Origin: Psettodes erumei | Lineage: Eukaryota > Chordata > Actinopteri > Pleuronectiformes > Psettodidae | DNA: 64,000 nucleotides | Assembly: GCA_016785225.1 (NCBI GenBank) | Contig: JAFBJZ010000915.1 | Location: forward strand, 2,170,001 to 2,234,000 | Direction: 5' to 3' | Shown: piece by piece, positions 12,868 through 24,800 of the stretch | How the letters are laid out: every line of letters starts with the position of its first letter | Numbering within the stretch: the first letter of the stretch is position 1 | The notes under the pieces: model-generated | The model's database searches: none | What the model was told of the DNA's origin: nothing | Seen by the model: the letters and a program-made list of their open reading frames with translations, nothing else | Position numbers and translations under genes: made by a program

Positions 12868-15800
12868 ATGGCAGCGTTCTCTGCTCTTTGGGTGATCCTA
12901 CTGTGCCAGCTTTTGACATCATCCTCAGCCCAGGTGAGGGTTATCATTTAGCCGCCTGCAGTATGTGTTTGTGGGGATACTTTTGCTGGAGGCGTATTAA
13001 TTATCATCTTTAACTTATTGCTGTAGGTTTATGTGACCTGCGGACCCACCTACTGATAATAAAGGGTACCTCTTGTGTTGATGATGGTACTGAGGATGGC
13101 AGTCGCTCTCTTTAGGCCTGACCTGCAGGCTCGTTACTCTCAAACCTGCTTTCCATGCAGATTTCCCTCAGCCGCGCAGTCTAAAACTTCGTGTTCTTCC
13201 TAAACCTTTATCATCTGAGTAGACACGGTTGATATTTTTGCCACTGCGCTTCTGCAGGCCCATCTATGCTCTGTCCTTTCAGCCTAATTTTCTGCAGGTG
13301 GCTGCGCCTTTCGCACTAGCTGATGAAGTCGGGGTTATGTTTTCCCTGAACCTGTGGAATGCGCCACAGCGCACAATGCCATCTCTGTTCATTCAGGCTC
13401 CCTGACTGAGCTCCACGCAGCAGCTTATTTAGAAAGTCCTTAGTGAAATAAGTTCCTTTTACGCCACTGATTTATTTATTTATTTATATATTTTTAAAAG
13501 AAATCTAGTTTAGCCTTCCTCTTGTGCATAAACGGAGAAGGTATAGCGTGTCTTTACGTGCTCTTATTTGCACCATAATTTTCATGGTGCTACAGTTATA
13601 TTGGATAATGTTTGTTTCGGTACTACTTTAGAAGTAGACTGAATTATTGCTTTTCATTAATATTGTACTGATTTGACTTTTTATTCATATACTATATATA
13701 ATTGACACAGTCTTGAAACCAAACATTGGAGAACACTTCAGTTTACCTTTTTCAAAATTTGACTGCATGATGGGAATTATAGTTGCTCTACAGTTACATA
13801 GTGACATTACATTATATATAATTGGTTACATGATTTTGATGAATTCTGTGTTGCAGAGGCCAGGCCCCAGAGGAGCTCCTGGGCCAGCAGGACCCCCAGG
13901 ACCAGCAGGAAAGGATGGCACTGATGTGAGTTGATCGGCCTCCAAGAGTTTCTTTACTTTGAGCTGATGTGCCTCCTTGCTACAAGATAACATGTTAGCT
14001 CCTTCTCAGTGCGGTTGTCAAGTTACAGATCAAGATTTAATTTTTTTAAAATTATTATTATTTGTGCATTGCAGATGCTACAGTCATAGTTCACTGGGCA
14101 GCTCAGGGACATTATTTCTTCGTGCAGCATTTTAAAATCAAATTCCCATTCAGTTACCTTTGGTAGAAAGTGTTTCCTTTGTGCATAAATGTGGCTTAAA
14201 GGTTTCTAGATGGTAGTTTTTATCATACTGACTCCTCCCACAGCTCCACCTACAAGCATCAAATCATAATCATGGAGGGCAGGGTTTAAACCAGTATTTA
14301 CTAAATGTGCATCTGTTAGTGAAAAACTGTCTGGTAAATTATCCTTTTCTATTACACCCACTGAAGGATGGATTATATTAATACTATCAATGGCCTGTAT
14401 TTCTTTTTATGATTGTCACATAAACTCATATAAGTATAATGAGTATAATGTATGAGCATAATACCCTGACGTATGGATTTCCATCATTGTCAAAAATGTG
14501 GATAATCTAAGTATAATCCACTGAAGTTTAAGTTTAAGCCCCCAGGTTCTTTGCTGAGTAAGGGTTTTTCTGGTATGGTTACAAACCATACCAGAAAACC
14601 AAAAAAACAATGTAAATGTAGAAATATGAGTAAAAATGAGACTTAATTTGCATAAATTATACAAGGAAATTGGATTATGGGAAAGCCAAGTAAAAAGAAA
14701 AACTTTGGTAATGGTGACATATTTTGGAAACTCCAAAACTCCAAAGTCCATTTATATATTTAATTCTTTCATTCTATCTTGATAACTTTTCTGCTATATG
14801 AATATTTTAATCTAAACGTTGAATGACCATGTCGGAAAATCTCAGTGGTCTTTTTTAGTGAGTGACTCCAGTAAAGTTTGGGCACACAGAAGGCCCATTC
14901 ATACATTCCCCAACCCTGTGAGACCATCTAGAGTTTCACCTCACACCTCCTCCCTGCACCTTCAGCCCCCCTGCCTCCCTGTTCAAAACAAACTGAACCT
15001 TGTGTCATGTGACCAGTCAGCATCGTGTAATTTTGGTAGTGTTTGTTCTTCCTTCTTCTCACCGCAAAAGCTAAACCGTATATACTACACACTGATGCAG
15101 ACCAGAGACTCAAATCTGGATGTCTTCTAGCCTGTGTGGCAGTGGAATTTAAAGGGCTTCATTCGTATAATCTTAAATTAATCTGGCACATATAAGATGT
15201 ACAACAAATGACCTTTGAAAATTAATAAAATTCATGTTTTTGTATGACTGTGACACTTGTTTGTTCTTTTATAATTAACAGGGCAAACCTGGACCTTCTG
15301 GACTGCCAGGGAAAGCAGTGAGTATTCCAACAAGTCAAGCCAATTTCATCTAGGGACTGAAAGTTACTGGGATGTTGGGGGGGTGATGTTGTTGTTTAGG
15401 TAACTATTAACTGTACTGTAAAGGAAGGCTCCAATAAAATCCTAAATTTAGGACAAGAAGAAAACAAAAGACCCTCCCTTGCTCTGCCAAAAATACCAAA
15501 GTACTTTAATTTGAGCCAAAAGAAAAATCACAAATACTCTTCTGACCCCTGCTCTCTCCCTTGTCCCTCATGTAGCCCAAAACCACAACTTTTTAAAAAA
15601 CAATTTAACATGGTTAAATTGATTGATATATAAAAAGTAGAGGTCAATATTTTTTGCACTGCTTCATAAATGTCTCTCTGTGTAGGGTCCCAAAGGGAAA
15701 GCAGGAATACCAGGAAGCCCAGGAAAACCAGGCTTGCCAGGACTTCCAGGGGTGGATGTGAGTAAACACACATGAAACTCTTACATCAAAATCAACATAT

Positions 15801-18800
15801 CGTGTTTGTTTTTGTCCAGGAATGTCTGGAATCATTGCCCAAACCCAGTGAAGTTTATGCTATAAAATTAGAATGATTGATTATTGACAAAGTTTTAAAT
15901 AACAACAGAGCAATGAGCTGAATGATCTACTTTCTTCTCAGGGTTTGACAGGTCCTGATGGTCCTGCTGGGAAGGATGGACCCGCAGGGGAAGCAGTAAG
16001 TGTGCCTTAGTCTTGTGATCTTTCTCGGATGCTGAGGATCTAATTAATGATGCACCCCATTGGATTTTTATGTTTCCCACACTTCAAACTGCCCATTCAT
16101 TAATCAGAAGTCAAACACTCACAAAACACATGAACAAACCTATGCAAACTCACGTGTGCTGACTGGGTGTGGTTGTATGAAGATCTTTAGGATGAGGACA
16201 AGGCCCGTGTTTCCTCTGTCAGCCTGGATTTGTCAAGCCGACTCAGCCTCTTGGTGGGAATATTTTTAATGAGGGATCAAAATCGGATTTATTTCTGCTC
16301 CTTCCCTAATCCGGCCCGGAATGCACAATGTTTCCCACCGACCTGTGAGACTGTAGGGGGATGATGCTGAGGGAAACAGGTGTTATCCTGTGAGAGATAT
16401 GAGAGAAAGCAGAATTACAACCCATGTGACATTGTTGCTATATTTTATGATTAAACAGCAAGACTTGTTATAAATATAAGATCACTCAAGAAAGTTTAAA
16501 TATTGAGGGACCTCAACTGTAAAGTTGCAAAGTCATTGTCAAGACAGATAAACACTCACAGCAATTCGACTAATTAGCCAACCTAATGAGGAAGCTTCTG
16601 CAACCAGTGCCCCTAATTACTCAGATTAGTACACTTCTATGGCTGGCTCATAGTGCCGAAGAGTCGTGCAAAGACAAACAGGACTAGGCTGGAGGAGTTT
16701 AAGAAAAAGGATAAGCTAAATGTACAGCAGTGAATTAGAAATAAAGTAATCAGATAAAAGAAATGATGACTGTTCATTTTCACAACACATTTTCTTAACA
16801 GGCCAGTTATTTCTGTTTACGATTTGTGTGCCAGTGTGGCCCGTCATCGCGTTTGCACACTGGGGAATGCAGCAAGTGTAACATCGCTGTGTTAGGTTCA
16901 GTTTATTTGGAGTCTTTTGTCCTCTCACCTCTCAGATAACACAAATACAGAGGGGTAAACAATGGGTTGGAAGAGAAGGAAGGGAAATGATCACGGGGGG
17001 GTTCGAGAGGAAAGTGGGAGGGGCATTGCAATTTGATCATCTATCAGGATTGTAGGAGTGATATTTTTACTGACAGCAATGATAGATGGATTCAGAATAA
17101 CTATTTGTTATCAATGTTCTGTTAAAAATGCAATCAGGCTAATTGACTTTGAAAAATTATCATATTAATCACAGTAAGTGCCAGGATGCAGACATTTAAT
17201 CAGTTACTTTATTCGTTATCGTTCAAAGCATATGTGACCTTCCACATTCTCCTGACCTACAGCAGCTTGCCCAAATTATGACATATCATAACAGTTTCCT
17301 TTTCTTTTCCAATATAATTTTGTGTCATTTTGCCATTACCAGTGATTCATTAATCATTTATTATTAATTAATTCATAAATCTTTCAATCATTAATCATGC
17401 CGAAGGGCGCCCTACATATCAAGAGGTTTTCCAAAGACCCTTACTGCCTTTACAATGAAGCAAGTTTTAGCCAACTAGAAGGTAATTAAAGAATAGAAAA
17501 TACAGCCATATATAGCAACAGCACTCCCTGTCCACCATTGTGTCCAGCTGAACACCACACTCACTAATTCACACACAAAACCCAACACACCAACCACCTT
17601 TAAAATAAACAATGAGTTAAAGAGACACAGCTTCCATTTACTCTCTGCAAAGTAGAGCTGTTCAATCTTGTGCATACTGAAGGTAAAAAAATATTTGTGA
17701 TTGTCTACAAAATATCAGACTCAACACTTTCTTACCCTCTCCATAAGTTACATTTCAGTTTATAGATTACGGTGAAGTTTTTTGTAGTCTGTTCAAAAGT
17801 TGCATATGTAGGTTTCTTTTGCACTGTTTGATGATGCCTGGAAGGCCGATTGTGAAATGTTATGCCTTGCTCTCCTCAGGGTGAAGCTGGACCTCCTGGG
17901 CCACCTGGACCTCCTGTAAGTACCCCCGCATACTACAGTTTGTAACGCCTGAGAAACATCACAGGTACACAGCCAGTTGCTTCAATATAAAGCCAAGGTC
18001 TGAAAAAATCGAGGATAACTGACTTCAAAGCCAACTCTGTTAACATAAAGATGATGAGGCAGTATCACAAAATGTCCCGGGAATACTCCGATTAAAATTT
18101 GCTTTGATCTGACCTGGATTGCAAAAGTGCACATTCACCTCACAGCAACAAACTTTCAAAGTGGATTTGATGCAGTGCTTCATTGCACGGCGGATATTGA
18201 TGTTGTGAGAAAATCTAATCATCCCATGGTGTTTGTGACTTAATTTGTCTTCCTGTGTCTTCCGTAGGGCAGAGGGAGACCAGGAGCTGCAGTGAGTGCA
18301 CAGAACTTCTTTTTTATATCATTCTTATGTGCAGAGAGATGATGAGATTAATGTATTTGTATATTTTTTTGCCTTCATTATTGTTCCTTGGAGCATACTA
18401 CATTGTAGCCCAGATCGTGTGCTACATCGACTCATGTACTCTGATGTCTTGCACTCACCCAGTGTCTTCTGTTTCCAGGGCCTACCCGGAACCAACGGGT
18501 TGCCAGGCGGAGTTGGACCCCAGGGTCCAGTGGTGAGTGGAATCTTTCTGAACTCCCCAACTATACTTCCTGTCATCATCATTAAGGAGTTTTATCTACT
18601 GATTCAAAATGAGATTCATCTATTACCTTTTGTTCCATTTGATTCTGTACCCAGATGGCCAGAGAAATCCTATCAACTTATCATGCAGCTAATTATTAAG
18701 TGAATGATGACTGGTAGCAAAATTCATACACAAGCCTCTGCAGCAGACACAGTAAAGCTTAACCTGAGATGCAGGAACCTTTTCAATTCTCAGCTGTGCT

Positions 18801-21800
18801 TCAGAGCATGTAGCAGGAGCCAAAAGTATAAGAAGAACTAATGCAAAGGAGGGCACTTGTGATTAAAAGCTTACTCAGAAGACCTTATATTATTGTCTGC
18901 AGCAGTGTGGAGATATGAAATTTTGAGGGTCGCTTGATAATCTTTAGTACTTCCATTACTTTATTATACCACTTTAGTATCATTTCCAGAGACAGATTTA
19001 AGAGGATTAATTTATGAGTGATCAGAATTGCACCAGCAGTGGCAGAGGCAGAATATTGGTCCAAAAACACTGGATCCTTCACTTATCATACTTCAGCTGG
19101 ACAGACTCTCTCTGCATGGTCAGGGCGACATTAGTTTGGGTCAGTCTTCGGAATGTTGTTAGGCTAATGTAAGGGATACTGTAGTATTTAAGTATTTTTG
19201 AAGATCTGAAGTTTATCATGCCTAAGTTGAGTTTTGGGATGATGAGACTGTATGTCAAATTTCATCGGTTACTTTAGACTGAGGGGCTGAAGATGCTACT
19301 GATCCAGCTGCTTTTTTCTCCATTTCCCAGGGTGCAGAGGGTCTTCCAGGACTTCCCGGACCTGCTGGCCCTGATGGACCCCCAGTAAGTGCAGCCATCA
19401 TTATTATCCACTGACACCCAGTGGATGAGTGTCAGTGGATTCGCAAAAGCACAGTATCAGCTTGTAGGAAGGGAATGCACTGACTTCTCTGTGTGTGTTG
19501 TCATTTCGCCCTCTCTCAGGGTCTTCCTGGTACTCTTCATGATCTTAATGGTGACCTTCTGGTAAGACTTCAGTCATGCACCCCAGCCATGTCCTCTGCA
19601 TACAGAGCCCTCAGTGTTTTTTCTCTGTCCTCTGCAGTGTCCTGCCATCTGCCCCCCTGGTCCCTCTGGTCCTCCTGGGATGCCAGGATTCAAGGTAACT
19701 ATAGTTTCTTTCATGGTTGTTTTTGACTTGTTTTGAACTGTATGCTGCTCATTGTATTCCTGGGAGTCTATGCTCCAACTCATGTCACCCTTCACTCTCA
19801 CAATACAAATCCCCATGCACACTCATGTCTGTATTTACTTACCATGTGTTTTTGTTCATGTAGGGTCACACAGGACATAAAGGAGACAAAGGAGAGCCTG
19901 GAAAAGATGGAGAGAAGGTGAGTTTATCATGCAATATAAATGTTGCTGTGGCTGATTTGGTTAGACTTAAAAGTATTATCTTCAAAATACTGGTTTTGTT
20001 GAGCACAGTTGCTTGTGTTTCAGTGATTTGTTGTTTTGATGTTATATGTGTCCTGTTCTGTCTCTAGGGGGACTCTGGTCCACCTGGCCCACCAGGTATT
20101 CCCGGGACTGTGGGTCTGCAGGTGAGTTACATAATGATTATTCAGGGAAATGCCATATCACTTTGTCGTATCACACAGTTTACTATGTAATGCACCACAT
20201 CCAAGCAACATTTGTGGAATTATGAAATATGCTGTGTTTCAGGGCCCACGTGGTCTAAGAGGTTTACAGGGCCCGATGGGACCTGTAGGAGACAGAGTAA
20301 GCAACTTTCATAAAATTATCTTTCCTCCCGTCTTCATCATCTTTGTCGCTCTCAATAAAGACATGTAAATTTCCCCTCAAACATGTATGCTCCTTTGACA
20401 TCATGCTGTCCTTGTCTCTAGGGCCTGCCAGGTTTTAGAGGCAAGCCTGGCATTGCCGGCATCATTGGAAAGACAGTGAGTCTCTCCTTGTTTGTGACAC
20501 ACTTTAAAGGAACACAGTATTTGATAGTAATTTACAGTTAGAACAGACGGCTGGTCCCATCAATGAATAGCTGTGTGCGTTTCATCTGATGTCTCCAGGG
20601 TGATGCTGGTGAAAAAGGACCACGTGGATTCATAGGGCCCAAAGGAGAGATTGTAAGTAAAAGAGCTGGTGTTGCATTATTTATAATAAATATATAAATA
20701 AATTATAACTGTATGTACAATGCATAAATGACACATTGACACACTTTCAACAGGGTAAAATTGGTCCTAAAGGAGCTCCAGGGGGAGCAGGACCCAAAGG
20801 GGAGCCTGTAAGTGCATATCTGGAAAAAAAAACATGATATATTTTGATATTCTACACCACCTAGAGCTATTGGAATTATATTTGATGTCTTCTGCAGGGT
20901 ATTCCTGGCAGAGATGGCAAAGATGGCACACCAGGATTAGATGGCGAGAAGGTAAATTGCACCGTCCTGCATGGTGTGCTGCTTAACTCAGCTGTGAGTC
21001 TACTGCCATAGCAAGGCTGATGTCACAATGTTTGTGTTTGTGTTGACAGGGTGATGCCGGACGCCATGGAGTAGTTGGAGAGAAAGGACCAAATGGCCTT
21101 CCTGTGAGTCTTGTGAAGTGCACCTGGGTGTCTGCTGTCTAACTGATAATAGAGTACTGTATATTAGTTAAATCTTCACTCTAAGTCATGACGTAACCTC
21201 TTCCAGCACCATTTTGAAAGTTCATTTTCCCAGTCTGGCTTAATCACCATTTCTGATATGTGAAAAAGGTGTGCTTAACTCCTGAGTAGGAGACTCAATT
21301 AGCATAATTATGAAAATATTGTGAGTAAATACTCGTAAACACACTCTTTGCCTAAAAAACTGATAAGAAGGTCACTGTGATGTATTTTCCATTTCAGGGT
21401 CTCCAAGGAAAGGCTGGTACAAAGGGATCTAAAGGAGAAGTTGTGAGTACTACAGCCAAATAAAAAAAAAGACTTTAAGCACAAAGCCAAAAATTAAGAC
21501 CATGGAAGACAGCCATTATCCTCTATTTTCTTATGCACCAGGGCGATCCAGGAAAAGCCGGGGAAACAGGACCCTCTGGAGAGCCAGGTATTCCTGTATG
21601 TATCCGATGAGCTTTTAGGGGGGTATTACTGGGTTACAGTTTCTCTGACATTTACCCACGTGAAACTTCGACAATGTTGCATCTGGTTCTCTAAACCTTC
21701 CGGACTTGTCTCAGCATCTTTCCTCTATTCCCTTCAGGGTGACATCGGCATTCCGGGAGAGAGGGGGATAGCAGGACCCAGAGGAGTGGCTGTGAGTAAA

Positions 21801-24800
21801 TGGTTACACTATAAATCGTAAAAAGGTACAGGCTTCCAAAGCATCTATTACAGGACATTTAAAACTAATCTCTGCCCCATTTATGAGCAAATTTATGAGA
21901 CTTTCTTCGGCACAGATGGCCATCTGTTAAATTTAACCAATTTCAGAATTTAGACTCGAGTATACAGTTCTAATAACCACCATGGATATTTGAATGTATA
22001 ATGGCTTTAAAAGTAAAGAAATTAGTATAAAGCACCCATCTTAAAAGACCACAATGCATAGCAGCAAACAAGGATGAATGTCAGATAAAACTGGAGCAGC
22101 AGGATAATAAATTACTGCCCTTTGAGGTCAATGATATTTTGCTACAAGTGCACTGAGAGGATTGCTGCTGATTCAGTGACTTGCTCAGGTGGAGTTGGAA
22201 GAAATGGAGGGCCAGTGATGAGAGCAGATTTTCATAAAGGGGGAATTTATAAACAGGGAGGTCTTTGTTTTTCACATCAAACCCTGCGGCAAGCACAAGG
22301 ACCAAAAATCATAGGGATTAGGATACCCCCTTTGCACACTGCGCTGCCTAATGAATCATATTTCACACCAACTATCATGTCCCTTTAGTCAACTGTTTTT
22401 CTGTGAAATCCCCACAAGAAAAAACCTCTTCAAAAGGGGTGTCATATCAACCAGATATTTCAGATATTCTTTATCATTTCCTAGCAGGATGACGTGACGT
22501 TGTCTGTTTCCTACAGGGAGGCATTGGACCCGTGGGCAATCCTGGGCCTCAGGGAGTGAAAGGCTTTCAGGTCAGTTGCATGAAGGCACTAATGATGATC
22601 ATCAGTTCTTTAAAAAAAATAAACTATTTTTAGTTATGTTAATGACTGTGTATCATGTGTTACAGGGAGGAAAAGGAGCCTTGGGGGATCCAGGCCTCCC
22701 AGGTCCAACAGGAATCCGTGGAGAGTTTGGTGACAGGGTGAGTTTGAAGTGTATGAGACGTATGTAGTGTGTCTCAGGGTTTAATGTCACCCAGTGTAAT
22801 CCATGCAACTAATTTTTATGATAATACAATTGCATTCTCTTGATTAGTACTGACTAATCTACCAGTTATTTTCATAAAAAACCATTGAAGTTCCCAGAAT
22901 CTATTGTAGTATCCTAAATTTTCTTGTCTCCGACCAACAGTCCCAAACCCCGAAATCTCCAGTTTATTATCTTAGTAATTATGAAAACAAGAAATATTTT
23001 CAGAACATAAGCAGAAGCATTTTTCTTAAAAAAGTGACTCAGAACAATTAATCGATAATAAACAGATGAATCTTCTTTCGATTACTGAATCAATTCATTG
23101 TTGTGCTATATAACAATATGTAAAAAAATGACAACAGTTAATAGCCCCTCTCAAAAATATTGCATTAAGGGTTATTCCTTATGGTTCAGATATAAAGCTT
23201 TTACAAATGTGCCTGCTCAGACACCCAGCACAGATATGTACCTGTCCAGCAGTCTTCATGGGAGGGTACCGTACGTCAATATCCAGGTTGTCCCTCTTCA
23301 GTCAGTGGTATAAGCTCAAACTGAGCCAGGAGAGGGCTCACACACAAAGCGGCCTCCTGTCCAGATCTGTAGGCAGAACAAAGCAGGTCTTTATACCAGT
23401 CCTGGTTTTCCCTCAAACAGCCCAACTCACCCCTCCACCTTCTCCCGCAGCCGGCCTTCCGCAAAAATGTCTCGACATGGCTCTCATTTATTCTCTTTCT
23501 CTCTCCTTCTTCAACCACCAACAGGGCCCAGTCGGAGCTTCCGGAGCTAAAGGAGACATGGTAAACATTTCTCAGTCAAAGCTCAAGCTGCTTAAATATG
23601 ACCTCCACCCAGTGATAGTCTTCACCCACCGGTTCAAAGGTCATGTGTGAGAAATTATTTTAGATGCAGTCACATGAGTTTTATAACCAGGTTTGTTTTT
23701 CCATAGTGATGACGCTGAAACTGTTTCATCAAATCAAAAGATTATAGAATATTCTCAGTCTCTAAAGAAATACAAAAAAGCAAGAGGAATTGACAAGATT
23801 TAAACAAATAATTCATGTCTTATGTCATGTCTTTAGGGTGTGGCAGGAAGTGATGGTTTACCAGGAGAGAATGGAGAACCTGTGAGTATTGTTTTTCATA
23901 TGTTATATTTTATATCCTAACTCAGGATGCAAGCACAGTCACAGAACTGTGTTGCATGACAGCTGACTTGTACCTAAAAAGAAGAACTTATTACATCTAG
24001 TTTTAACACTGGTTGCCTATCAGTTTCATTTTGTTTTGTTTTTAATTCTTTTACTTGTTGGGAACTTCGTGATCTTGCACCAGCCTGTTTTTGCCCCTCA
24101 GGTCTTCCAACACCAGTCTCAATTATTCTGAAGTGCAGAATAAAAACTTTTGAGGAGGTAGCTTTTAGTTTTTATGCTCTGAGCCTGCCTGAGGTCTGAT
24201 CTGAGACCAGCTGAAAGTGTTGATATCTTTTCAGCTCGACTGTTGATTAGAACACTTTTAAGCAATGGATCGACTCCTAAGTTAATCATTCATCTGAGTG
24301 TTTTTTAATGTTTTGAAATGTATATTGTAATATTGGCACAGTTAGGGAGGATCCACATGCAGACTCACAGAGCAGAGGCAGTGGTTAGGCAAACAAGTGA
24401 GTTTACTTGAAACACTTGCACCAAAACCAAGAGTCAGTCCAATCAGCAGAGGTACCGAGGCAGCAGGCAAAAACTCACGATCATTACCAGGCACAAGTCA
24501 AAATCCAGAAGAGGCAACGCAGACGATTAGGTGGGATACAAATCACGCCGGAGCACAAACTACAAGCAGGCAAATGACAATGGCAACATGACTTGCATAT
24601 ATACAGAGGAGTAAATGAGAAAACAAGCAACATGAGTGTGGCAGGGTGAGCAGGCTGGCCACTGGCAGGCTGACAGACAATGGAGGGGGAGTGTCAGTGG
24701 GTGGAGACTGTAGAGGGACCTGGGCAGGACAGGCAACAGGCAGGTGGGGGATTAAGAGGAACAAGAAGCTACAGCAGCATCCAACACTTGTTTTCAGCTT

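Noticed and set aside
18296..18703. 135-codon plus-strand ORF
   Set aside because: It runs through col9a3 exon 8 and its flanking introns; only the 54-nt exon in the middle is coding.
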